From positions 1-64,000 of the forward strand of contig ARYC01019108.1 of NCBI GenBank assembly GCA_000711775.1: DNA of 64,000 nt. Direction: 5' to 3'. Each line of letters starts with the position of its first letter. The first letter of the stretch is position 1. The stretch comes from Oxytricha trifallax (Eukaryota > Ciliophora > Spirotrichea > Sporadotrichida > Oxytrichidae). Position numbers and translations under genes: made by a program. The notes below the pieces were generated by a model. That model was given only the letters and a program-made list of their open reading frames with translations, searched no databases and was not told the origin of the DNA. Of this stretch, positions 1 to 10,780 are shown piece by piece.

Positions 1-360
1 TTTAAGGGTCTCTAAGGCTTAGAATTAAGATGCTATCTCTTTAAATTCAATCCTAATAAACAGTGAGACCTCACAGTTGCTGGAGATTTATGGAGTAGCC
101 TTGCTATAGACGTGTAATTTAGGATAGGCTTGAGTTATTCACAATATTCATCACATCCATATCGCAACTTAAACAATAAATCTATATTGTCACTGTCATA
201 AACTGACCCCAAACCTCGCATATACTCACTTAAATTACTAATATTTAAACATTAAACCCCTACATAAACCCTATTAAAAACTCTAATAAAGTATGCACTA
301 ATAGAATACTTTTATCAATCAAAAACTCAATCAAACTACTGAAAGGGTTTTGGGGTTTTG
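1..360. mobile_element. TBE-E: right end of a TBE transposon, cut by the window edge
   Basis: This closely matches 14855-15213, the right end of TBE-B. It ends in the inverted telomere-like repeat GGGGTTTTG at 352-360, followed by ATT (361-363), the expected ANT target duplication. The N-terminal part of a transposase lies on the minus strand with its start ATG at 221. TBEs are Tc1/mariner-class DNA transposons of Oxytricha germline DNA; this copy belongs to the same subfamily as TBE-B. Confidence 0.93.
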
Positions 361-363
361 ATT

Positions 364-802
364 GGCACCTACTAAGCTGTCGATATGGAATTAATGTTCA
401 CATCTCAAAGATTACAAAATGCATATTTCTCATAGGGAGTCTCAAGAAACATAGACTCTGGAGAATTAATGCTACATGACTGCAATCAACCCTCAGCACT
501 TGCATTGACACTATACAATTGCAAAAGAGACTGAACCCTTAAGTAAAATAATGTTGAAATTTTCAGTTTATGAAGCGAGTTATTGATAACTTATTCAAAT
601 ATAATGACTTAATAATAACTTAGAAAAGGACTACAAAGATCTTAAGAAATTATCAGATAACTCACCATATTAATAATTTAACAGAATATTTATAGTAAAC
701 GTATAATATATCATTGTTCAATTATATGCTTAAGTAAATTTCATGAAATAAATAAAGTTTTATCTAATTTCCTAATAACTCTTAGATAATTTATTTGTTC
801 TT
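364..802. other. AT-rich spacer, no gene seen
   Basis: I see no sustained TGA-free frame with coding character. It separates TBE-E from the 3' end of the zinc-finger gene. Confidence 0.6.
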
Positions 803-1750
803 TCATAAATCATGGTTTTTGTCAAATTTTTTTCTAATTTCATCAACCCAATTAACATAAGTAGAATTGCTCTATGAATTTAAATTTTGTGTTTTCATAG
901 GATTATTATTAAGTTGATTTTCATGCTTCTTCTCGTGTTTCTAGCAAGCTCGCTTCTCTTTATATCTCATTATACAAAACTTGCATTTATAATGTTTTAC
1001 ATCACCAGAGTGTTTAAATTTTATGTGTTGCTTCAAAGTAAATGCTCTGGAAAATTTCATCTCACATTATTAGCATTAATGCGATCGAATTTTATCATGC
1101 AAACTTTTTTTGTGTTCTTTCAAATGTGAGGAGGTACGGAAAGCTTTGTTACAAGAAAAGCATTGATAAGGTTTGAGTTTTTTATGTATGTTTTCATGAG
1201 TGAGTAAGTTGCCTTTCTAGCCAAAACGTTTGTTACAAAACTTGCATTTATATTTTTTTTCATGCTGCAATTAATGCTAGTCTAAAATCATTTTTGAAAG
1301 GAATTGTTTAAGGCAAAACTTGCATTTAAAATCCTAGATCTTATTAACATTTTTGTTGCTTAGTTAGCTACCTTGACTAACTAATGAATCTTTGATGATA
1401 TTACTGTCGCTATTAAAATTTGATTCATTATTGTGCAATCTAAGAATGTGATTTTGCATGTGCTGCTTTCTTAAAAATCTTGTTTCGCAATACTTACATT
1501 CAAACTTTCTCATTTGTTTGAGTATTTTATTATGCAGCATGAGATCTCTTGAGTTCTAGAACACCTATTTTTGTTTGAAGCATTTATTGTTAATATGTTT
1601 GCATCATAGATCATTTTTCTCTAATATACCTAATTTTCTAAATGAACTCTGAGCACTTGCACTTAGCGATACTCCTCTTGGATCTGTTTTATGCTTTTTA
1701 CTTAAAGAGTTAAAAAGGGAAAGTCTGTGATTTGCAGTTGCTTTATTCAT
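803..1750 (-). CDS. C2H2 zinc-finger protein with one in-frame TGA
   Basis: Starting at the ATG at 1750, the minus strand reads about 315 codons in one frame to TGA at 803-805, with no intron or IES needed. Several classical C2H2 fingers are visible, for example C-K-Y-C ... H-M-Q-N-H-I-L-R-L-H and YKCKFCNKRFG followed by L-L-T-H-E-N-I-H, then YQCFSCNKAF and YKCKFC fingers near the C-terminus. TAA/TAG codons fall at positions where Gln fits. Fingers of this kind usually bind DNA in the nucleus; the target is unknown. One TGA interrupts the frame at codon 49 (1604-1606), between a short N-terminal segment and the first finger. It could be a decayed codon, a sign that the true start lies downstream, or an unrecognised segment junction. 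Confidence 0.8.
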
Positions 1751-2073
1751 TAAAATTAAATTATAAGAATTTACCCAAAAGAATTATCAACTTGATGTTA
1801 AAATACTGAGAAATTGTTGAATATAGAATTAAAATGAGCATTTAAATTGTGAATTGCGAGTTATTTGAACGATTACACGATAATAAATTAAAGTTAATGC
1901 TATCTTTAATTAAATTTAAGAGTGAAAAACAGATAAATTAAAAGATTGATTGATTGTAAGTACTGTTTGAAAGTAAGTATGCCTCTTATTTTTAATTGCT
2001 CTGCACCCGCTTTTTCCCCTTATAACAATTGAAAAGACTAAAATTGTAGTTTAAATTATTAATAGTAAATAAA
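1751..2073. other. Intergenic spacer between divergent genes
   Basis: This AT-rich stretch lies between the minus-strand zinc-finger start (1750) and the plus-strand ORF start (2074). It presumably holds both promoters; I recognise no specific motif. Confidence 0.5.
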
Positions 2074-2862
2074 ATGGAGGAGTTTGGATCATTTCTAATA
2101 CAAGAGGGAGCAGGTTCACCAAATAGGCAGAAGCAAGATGTGAATCAATACTAACAAAATGAAAACTTTAAAAAAATAAACTTCTTAAATGTTAATCCTT
2201 ATCAATAGAGAATTGAGTTTTTGTTTAAATTTCAAAGGAACACGTTTTTTATACATTAACTTAGTAACAAGTGATCTGCAATAATCGAACTAAGAAGCTA
2301 TCTAAACAGGCTCATTTTATATTGAGAGTAAGTAAAAAACGCATAAATTCTGCTAAATATCTATTAATCGAATGCTTATTCAAAATGGAGGCTAATTTGT
2401 AATAGGCTTTGACAGATAAGCTGAAGTAAGTGTTAAACATCAAACGTAATATGATGACTACGCGCAAGAAATAGAAAGTCCTTACAATCGCAAGAAAGAT
2501 GCATTAATAGATGATAGCGAGGACGAAGAACGCATATCTGGCAAACTATAGTAAAGCGATGCGAAAAGTAATAACAAAGGTTACCTTCATTCCTTATAAT
2601 TGTAACAAACATTCAATTTAGCAATATAGTTTCAATTATTTTAAGTCCTGTAGCTATAAAACCGGCCATAAGTCTTATTCAAATAAACTAAAATACTAGC
2701 GGTAACATCTAGCAAATTAGTCAGTCATTTTTTAATGCTGATATCTCTTAGCTAAGACCAACTGATCAGTACCTAGATCGCATTCCAAATTAATAAAGAC
2801 ATTTAAATCCTAATATTTTTTAAACAAAATAATCTATAAATGATTTTTTTTGGAATAATTGA
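2074..2862 (+). CDS. Hypothetical Gln/Ser/Asn-rich protein
   Basis: The start ATG at 2074 opens MEEFGSFLIQEGAG. Coding character is strong from 2406, with runs such as Y-D-D-Y-A-Q-E-I-E-S-P-Y and I-D-D-S-E-D-E-E, and again from 2632 to the TGA at 2860-2862 (FFNADISQLRPTDQYLDRIP). A GTAAGT...TAATAG intron (2328-2405) joins IE to SFDRQ in frame. The CAGG repeat near 2111 and 2307 could be an IES pointer: joining there gives EGAGSFYIESFDRQ. A second intron ending at about 2631 is likely. No family is recognised. Confidence 0.55.
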
Positions 2863-3112
2863 CATTGCATTAACTTACTGCATCCTATAAAAGTAATTTA
2901 GTAGTACAATTATTTTTGATTGATCCAGAACTTTAAAAAATCAGCTTGTAAAGTTAAATATTTATTTTCTGATTAATTTAAAATTAAAATATATTATTAT
3001 TGTAAATAATATTAAATTAAGAAATTATATTCAAAAAATAATAATATCCCGCTTTTCATATTTTATAAGGATTCTATAAAACAATTATTTTATTTATTAT
3101 GAATTATAATTT

Positions 3113-5633
3113 ATGGATAAAAGAGGTTAATAAGACCAGATTGAAATAAATAAGAAAGACAGCAAAATATAAAAATTTAAGTTGATTTATAAATCCAAAA
3201 CATTCTTCACAAAAAAAGCGCTCCAAAAATTTTGTGAATATGACAATTAATGATTAATGCAAAATTTTTATCTTAATTTTCTGCATCATTAAATGGTATA
3301 AAATCGTATTATTTACAATTTTTAAAACAATTAAATTCCTTCGTGTAAATGGTTTAGAAAATTATGTGATTTGATTACAGTGAATAGATATTCCCCAAAA
3401 AGTCAATTAGAAATAACTTAGATTATGATGAAGGTTTTCTGATTAAGCCAAGAGGTATGATTGAGGAAGAACAGGAAGAGAACGAAGATAAATAAGAAGA
3501 TATTTTGGAACTAATTTTTTATCTATGTTATTTTATAGTAAAAACTTAATTTTAGGATTAAATTAGTGAGTAAATTAGTTTTTAATATTTAACTAAATTC
3601 CCCAATATTAAATAGATTCCTTTCGCATCTTTAAGTAATGCAAATGATGTGATAAATAAGGATGAGGAGATCAAAATAAAACAAGATTCGTCGCAGCAAA
3701 TAAATAAAAACGGTACAATGGAAAATGAAGTATCTTAGGTAAACGAAGGAGACTATAACTCAGGCAAATGGACAGATGATGAGCACATGAAATTTCTTAG
3801 GGGGTTAAAGCTCTATGGTAAAAATTGGAACTAAATTTAAAAATACATTGGCACCAGGTCATGTCCTCAAACAAGGTCACATGCGCAGAAGTTTTTCAGA
3901 AAAATGGGGAAGAAAGGGCTCATGATTAATGAATCATAATAAGATGATTTTTAAGAAGGAGAAATGTCTGAAGAGTCAAACGAGTCTAAGAAGAAAGGGA
4001 AGCCTAAAAGATAAAGATTCTTAAGTATGGTGAATGATACACAAAAACTGAAGCTGCTCAATACAGATAACGAAATCTAACGACTAGAGATGGAAGCTGT
4101 GCAGTTCTTAAATAGTCAAGTTTTGTAGAAACCTTAATTGATTTCTCCCACGACTAAATCATAGACTGTATTGCTTAATTGCTCTTTGAGCCCTAATAAG
4201 TCGCAAAGCTCAAGCTTCTTTAAGACTCAAGTTGCTCCTCAACTTTAGTCATCTTAAACCGATAAAATGATAACAAGGTAGGACTCACTCGATAAATCAC
4301 CAAGGAGCAGAAAGAATTTCAGGTCTCCAGAGGTTCACACTAAACCAAGTAGGAGAGAGAGCATAAAAAATGCAGTAGAATAAAAAACTTCTTCTTTAAG
4401 CTTGAATAAGCAAGTAGTATAAGAATAAAATCAGAGAATAACTCGAAGAAGCCCAATCGTATTGAATCCTACTATTATTGAAAAAGAAGATGAGACCCCT
4501 CTAAAACAAAAGGAGGAGCCCTAGAAAGTCTAGGCATAAGGATTGATTGGGAAACGCAAGAAATAATTAAATAAGATAGACTTCGATAAAGTTGTGAAAA
4601 TGCAACAAAATCAAAAGTATAAGAAGATTTTTGAGGTTAAAAAAATAAGCCCTTCTGAGAGGCAAAAATTGAAAAATTATTACTCCTCCTCATCTAATGA
4701 TGAATATTGCAATAATGATTATGAAAATAATTTCGACTAAAAGGGAGTTGTAGTGGATTCTAAATTTCCAATTGACATAAATCCTAACTGGTCTCAAATT
4801 AAGCTACCTATAAAATCGATGATAGAGGAGATTTAAAAGAAGGCGAGTAATAATAGCAGTTCAAATACTGGTGGTTAATAACTCTAGCAGAACTTAGTCA
4901 ATCAAACTGAAACGAATATAATAATCAATCTTAGTGCAGTGTCTTAATAAAACTTGTAAAATTTGGCAAATAGCAATTCTACTGCTTAGACTTCACAGCG
5001 TTTACCTTATGTCTATCAAGAAAATAATTATCACAATAATAATACAAATGACAATTTTGGTTCAAGTCCAAACTTAATGGACGATAGCATTTCTCACTCT
5101 CCAAATATGATGAATACCAGTATTTAATAATTATAACAGCAATAAATGCATCCAGAACCCTTTTAATAAGTAGGCCAAATAAATAATGAGCACCATTAAT
5201 ATATGAATAGTTTCCACAGCTTCAATTAACAGTAATAAATCTATCAACCTGCTCATAATAATTAATCAGCTTACAATTTTGAATATGCTATGGACAGACA
5301 AAATTAAATCTTCTCGAACTATGTACCTCAAAGCTTTAACTCTTCAGGTCATCATCTTATGCAATAAGTCAGCGACCCCTTCAATTTTTCTATGTCTTCC
5401 TTTCCTATAATATTTTTATGTCAGGATCCCACCTCCCTCTCTAGCAATAATTTATACCTATAGATTAATCAATAATGATCAATAACAACTACATGCACAC
5501 TAATTAAATCTAACACGTTGCACTCTAACCACCCATAAGTAACATGAATCTTGAAAGACATCATGACTAAGAATTCGATAACATGTTTGGCACGAGCTAA
5601 AATCATCTCCCTCATCACTAAGCTGATCTCTGA
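3113..5633 (+). CDS. SHAQKYF-class single-Myb-repeat protein
   Basis: A single Myb repeat at about 3766-3912 reads GKWTDDEHMKFLRGLKLYGK, then W-N-Q-I-Q-K-Y-I-G-T-R-S, followed by the class signature TRSHAQKFFRK. Such proteins are DNA-binding transcription regulators or telomere-associated factors. The rest is a low-complexity tail rich in Q, N, S and H of about 550 residues. The frame is open from 3386; a first exon from ATG 3113 with an intron ending in TTACAG at about 3380 is plausible but unproven. Near 5400 the frame changes: one frame stops at 5476-5478, but the H/N/Q-rich coding pattern continues one frame over to TGA at 5631-5633. That points to a one-base slip or a hidden segment junction. 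Confidence 0.8.
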
Positions 5634-6535
5634 ATTTTAAACCAGAAGAGTAGCACATGAAACGCTATAATAATATATGTTATCTATTTTCATAATCTAG
5701 TTTGTCTATATATTTAAGCAATTTTAGTAAAATATCTGATAACTAAATTTGAATGAATTAAAAACCTATAGCAAATAATAAACTCTATTAATTATAAGAA
5801 ACTCTTGTAACACCAATCTAACAAATTAAAATACATGCCTTCTCTGTTAAAAGCTCGATATTTAAAAAACTTATAACAACTTTGGACAGCTTTTTTCAGA
5901 GAGATACACCTTGAAAACCCAAATTATAACACTATATATTTATATATAAATATGAGTATTCAAATAAATAACCATTATATATGTATAATCATAGCATAAA
6001 ATATCATTAAATTAAAAAGTAATTCAATAAATTAATTTTTATTAAATATAATAGTCTATTGAAGCATAAATAAAAGCTTATATGTTAATAATATTTTTTT
6101 TTAACAACTCAAGAAATCACATCATTTTTGAGAAAGTAAAAATATAAATAATTATTTCTTTCATATGTTACTTTATAATTAAATTAAATAATTTCTTATT
6201 TATAATATGTAGTAAACTTGAGTTATTCTTTTGTTAGATATAAACATCATTTTAATATCAAATATTTTTATCCTTAAAATTTGTTCTGTATATAAAGTTA
6301 GATACATTTTCAAGATATTGCCAAATAAATATGCATATAAATTATGTTATACATTATAAAATTTCTTACTTCTTAGGTTAACAATATCAATATGATGACA
6401 TAAAATAAATAAGTGAATTAAAATAGAGATAAATTAATATTGCATAAATATTAAATCGTTAAGTTATAAAAAAAAGAATTATTAAATAATATAGTTGGTT
6501 TAGCAATAAATATATACTGTGTCTTCATTATCAAC
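5634..6535. other. AT-rich spacer, no gene seen
   Basis: About 0.9 kb of very AT-rich DNA lies between the Myb gene and TBE-A. I found no convincing frame or repeat. Confidence 0.6.
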
Positions 6536-6640
6536 ATTCAAAACCCCAAAACCCCTTAGTGAGGTTTATAAGTGCTTTGATTTGTAGGGTATAGTTGGGG
6601 TCTTATTGGGGTTAGTAGAGAAATTAGGCCAATATCCAAA

Positions 6641-7701
6641 ATGAGAAATAGAAATTAGCGAAATTTATGCTCTATTTATGATGAGTAATATTTAGATTTA
6701 CTGCTTAAGCTTAGGTATGGTACGTGTATTAATATAGACTAAGCCAAACCTGTAATAAATTATGCTGCTATAGCAAAGCTCCTGCGCAAGAGTGCCTCAA
6801 CAGTTAGGTACCATTGCTTGTTGGCTGTTTAGCATTATAATTAAGGCACATGAAAGCATCCTGCAAGAAAATAAAAGTTCTCACAGCACCATATTGACTA
6901 CCTCTGCGACTCGATGACTTTAAAGTATTGGGCACACTTTCCACTAGACTAGCGAGCTGTGATGTTTCATCGCAAGTTTCCTGAATTCGTATCTCTCCTT
7001 AGACTATAGCCAACATTTATAGAAGGAATGGTATTACCTTCAAGACTGTCAACAGAGTGAAAAGAGTGATTGATTTTACAGTGCCATTTATAGTAATAAT
7101 TTAAACTATATTTATGATTAAATGCAGAGAGCTATTACTAATAACATCAAGTTCATACACGCTGATGAAGCTGTTTCACCTTCAACACTTTTTTTAATAA
7201 GTCTTGGTATAAGAAGTATGATAAATATAGAAGTTTATGACTAAAAAGTGAAGGTAGTCACCCATGCAATATTAGCTGGTATAAGTGAAGATTCAGGCTT
7301 AGAGAGTTATGTTTTTCACCCTCGCTCTATTAAGCGAGAGTAGTATATAGAGTTCCTACATAAACTCAGAGAGAAGTATAGTAACCAAGAAATCATCCTG
7401 TTTGTTGATAACCTCTCAGTTCATAAGACTAAGGAGTCTAAGAAAGCTTATGAAGAGCTAAACATAACTACTGTATACAACGTTCCTTATAGCCCTTAAT
7501 TTAATGGAATTGAATTCTACTGGAGTTAAATCAAGACATACTACAAGAAGCTGCTGCTGTATCATCTTATGCATGACTTGCCCATCGATACAGTAGACTT
7601 AATTCAAAGCAGCTGTAAGAGAGTGAGCGTAGATAAGAACAGTCTGTGCGAGAGAGGGAAGAATGAATGTTTATAAATAAGTTTTAGATTTAAATGAATG
7701 A
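6641..7701 (+). CDS. TBE-A transposase (42-kDa type, DDE)
   Basis: This is the TBE transposase of the Tc1/mariner/IS630 superfamily. Visible catalytic blocks are FIHADEA (first Asp), [20 protein letters not shown] (second Asp) and [16 protein letters not shown] (Glu). Start ATG 6641, end [14 protein letters not shown] then TGA at 7699-7701. An in-frame TGA at 6851-6853 is shared with TBE-D at the same place, where TBE-B has a sense codon; further slips occur around 7180. In Oxytricha, TBE transposases are needed for developmental DNA elimination. The gene converges on the 22-kDa ORF with only 6 bp between the stops. Confidence 0.9.
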
Positions 7702-7707
7702 ATAAGT

Positions 7708-8499
7708 TCACATATTAAACTGACCCATAAGGGGGTTTGGCTTCTCTTTCTTCCCCTCTTCTTATGGCTTGCTTGGGCCCATATTTCTTCTCTTAGTGCC
7801 AGCTCCTGCATCTATGTTCATTTCATCTGGTTTTTAGACCTCTTTATAAAGCCTCTTGCTCACCTCATAAATTGTCTACGACTTTCTTTCTCTGTGAACC
7901 TTTGCATGCTCTTTCATAAGATAAATACCAGTGCCAGATTTTCCTACAAAGTTATATGTCAAAGCTTACTCGAAAGATAAGGATGCTTCTTAAGTTCCTC
8001 TAGCCAAGCTGAGCTTATTAGAATGCCTTGCTTTTTCTAGTCTTCAGGAGAGATAGAATATCGTTTCTTATGTGCTTCTTCAATTATTTCTCTGAGATAC
8101 TCCGCTTTTATTGTACCAAGAACACCAAAGAAAAAGTTCCTCTCTGGTAGTTTATTAGAGAGTTGTTTTCTTGGTAGGAAGGTAAACTACCACTTCCTCA
8201 TCTTACATGGCATCCTCATAAAGATTAGTGACTGAAATCTCAGGGTAGTTTGGTATTTCTATCAACTTAATTTCAGTGTTTTTGAAGGCTTTCTTCTCAT
8301 CACAGAGTATCGCTCTTAGAAATGAGATTTTGGTACCTTCCATCGTCGGAAGGAATAATCCAACTGTTTAAGATGTCAATAGTCGTCAAGTTATCTTACC
8401 ATGTAAAGTTAAATATCGATAGAGATCTTCCTTACTTCTGAATCTTGAGATCATTTCTTGAGCCTCGACTCTTTTCATTTGATCATTGAGTGATTCCAT
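7708..8499 (-). CDS. TBE-A 22-kDa ORF
   Basis: This conserved TBE gene has no known function. The start ATG at 8499 gives [16 protein letters not shown]; the ending is K-E-K-P-N-P-L-M-G-Q-F-N-M with TGA at 7708-7710. A GTAAGATAAC donor follows the first exon at about 8405. The downstream block aligns with the TBE-B copy ([52 protein letters not shown]). Frame slips indicate decay. Confidence 0.8.
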
Positions 8500-8679
8500 C
8501 TTTGTTCCTCTTCCTATTAATGAATTCAAAATTCTAATTTATAGACTTCTGGATCCTATTGTTTAAAAACTTACTTTTAAATATGGGCATCTTATAGGAG
8601 GTCAACCGTGTAAAGATACGTGGAGAAAGTTCGCAGAAGCTGTAACAAACATCAGAGATGGAGCTCCATTTTATCAATT

Positions 8680-8895
8680 TAGTTCCTTTAAATTAGTACT
8701 AAATTTGTTTAAATTTAATTAGTACCGGGACTAAATCCGTTTAAGTTTAATTGGTACCAATTTAATAGTACCAAAACTTAATTAGTACCTAGTTTTAATC
8801 CAGTGAGGTTTTAATGGTAAAGTTCCAATCTGGTTTAAAACCTAATTGGTACCAGTACCAACCTGAACTTTATCTGAGTTGGTACCAGAATCAAA
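8680..8895. promoter_or_regulatory. GGTACC-repeat region between divergent TBE-A genes
   Basis: Repeated, partly palindromic blocks built on GGTACC/AGTACC and AATTGGTACCAATT fill the gap between the divergent starts of the 22-kDa (8499) and 57-kDa (9066) genes. The same kind of region occurs in TBE-D (about 56260-56465) and is kept in the ORF-less TBE-C (about 16285-16500). A shared promoter or protein-binding platform is inferred, not shown. Confidence 0.5.
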
Positions 8896-9065
8896 ATTAT
8901 TAAGAGTAAAATAACGAAAATTATACTTATAAACTGAGTAAAAATATGAAGTCTTAGAGCTTTGATTAAACCATCATTAATGTTGTTGCAACTCCTATAT
9001 AGTCCAGATATAGCTATAGAGGTTTTAAGAGCTTTATAATAGAAATTTAAATTTGAATTTTAAAC

Positions 9066-10507
9066 ATGGCGGTAAACTTATATCGTAGAGCGGCACTTTT
9101 AGGAGCAGGTCAATCAATGCTCAACTTTGGCTCAACTAAAAAGCCTGAAATCATTTATGTTGAGAGGGAGGTAGAGCTAAGAGCTCTTGAATTTGAAGCA
9201 GAGGTTTTTATCATAGAAGTATTAAACCAGAGGGAGAGTGCAGAGATAGGGGTTTAAACTTACATTGATTATGTTGAGGAACTAAAAGAACAGCAACCAA
9301 TCGAAAAGATAAAAACATATTAATGTGAAGACTGTTAGAATCATTTCTCAACTGAACAAAGCTTGAAGAGACACCGTAAAGAGGTACACTCTGGCAAAGC
9401 CAAGATCTATTTCAAGCATGAAAAGGTAGATGGTAGGTATTAGTGTACGACATGCATGAAATCATATACTCAGCTAAAGTTAAAAGGCATATGCAAAAGC
9501 ATCACCTCAGTGAGTTCTTGATTGAAGATTAAGAGACTAAAAAACTATGCCAGCTAAAAGAAAATCTAATACTCTTGAGTCATAAAAAGAGCAGCAAGAG
9601 AGACTCAAGAGACTGAAGCGATATGAATCGATGAACCAGCCAGCAGGTAATACAATTTTAGCATGCTTCTAAGCGAAGGCTATGAATATACCTGCATTAA
9701 ATGCAGTTGATCTCAGCACTTGTATTGAAAACTACTTGAATATAAACGTGCCTGCAAAAGCATAGCTCATAGTAGTTGATGAGTATGCATACAAGGTGTA
9801 TCCATTCAGTTATCTTATTAAGAACCAACAGTATTAGAACGAGTTTGCAAATGAATACATGGTACTTAGAGAGCCTAAAGAATAGACTGCAAGAATTTGC
9901 TTAAGCTAAATGGTGTTATTTTAAGTTATGGTTTCATCGCATTAAGGCTAAAGAAATTTGAGATGACTCTGAGAGACTACCTATATCGCAATAGATACCC
10001 TGATGATTTAAATGATATACTCTCAGATATGATTCAGGGTGTTAAGGAGTTGCATGAACTTCGATATGTTCATAGAGATTTGAAGCCTGAAAACGTTATG
10101 CTAAATCTCTGCCCTTTAGAAGTAGTGGTTATCGATTTCAATAGAGCTTTAAGATAGGAGATTGTCACTTTAGCACAGGTACTTGGTACTCAAGGTTACT
10201 TCCCAATAAGAGAGAATTGGACTAATGGTTCTGTTTAATGGGATGTTTGGGCAGTAGCAGCAATATATTAGAAAGTGACATGGAATGTATGTCTTACTTT
10301 GGTACAAAGCATGAAAAATAATCAATAAGTTTGGCTCAGAAACATATAAAGTAAGAAGATGTCTGCGAAGAAATAAAAAGCATAGTAGAGATGATAATCG
10401 TGAGAGCTCCTTCATATCCTAGATAATCCTTAAATGACATACTTGACCCATTATAGAGAGCAAGATTCAAGAGATACAACAAAGATAAGCAGATTAAATT
10501 TGTTTGA
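9066..10507 (+). CDS. TBE-A 57-kDa zinc-finger/kinase ORF
   Basis: The start ATG at 9066 opens MAVNLYRRAALLGAG. A C2H2 finger follows at about 9322-9400 (YQCEDCQNHFSTEQSLKRHR), then a second, imperfect finger. The C-terminal half is a protein-kinase-like domain: [10 protein letters not shown] holds the catalytic-loop Asp and Asn, and the metal-binding Asp lies in VVIDFN, where DFG has become DFN. The end is KFV then TGA at 10505-10507. It is one of the three genes known in TBEs; its role in transposition is unknown. Several frame slips are visible. Confidence 0.87.
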
Positions 10508-10780
10508 ATAAAGTACTCTAATACTCATTAAATATTCATTAAATTCACATAAAACCTGCATTTTCTCTACTAACCCCAATAAGACCCCAACTATACCCTA
10601 CAAATCAAAGCACTTATAAACCTCACTAAGGGGTTTTGGGGTTTTGATTATCAGAATAACGATTGCCGACAAATACAATAGTCAACACCATTATCAAATG
10701 CACATATACAAAAGTCTCAAAAAGCAAAAGGAATCTGGGCAACATTTAAGTACTCATTTTTCTAGAATTTGTATTTCAAT

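Larger units (their letters stand above)
6539..10646 (+). mobile_element. TBE-A: full-length TBE transposon (4108 bp)
   Basis: The left end is CAAAACCCCAAAACCCC and the right end is its inverse complement; both are flanked by ATT (6536-6538 and 10647-10649), an ANT target duplication. The subterminal bases after the telomere-like repeat (TTAGTGAGGTTTATAAG) are mirrored at the right end. Three genes lie in the usual TBE order: transposase, convergent 22-kDa ORF, then the 57-kDa zinc-finger/kinase ORF. The length matches the known 4.1 kb of TBE1. It sits in intergenic DNA just beyond the 3' end of the cyclin gene. The genes carry TGA codons and frame slips, so this copy looks decayed. Confidence 0.96.

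Noticed and set aside
887-1129. Plus-strand frame of 80 codons rich in hydrophobic residues
   Set aside because: It is the antisense shadow of the C2H2 zinc-finger gene on the minus strand.
1604-1606. Selenocysteine at the zinc-finger TGA
   Set aside because: No selenoprotein family match and no evident downstream insertion element; other explanations are simpler.
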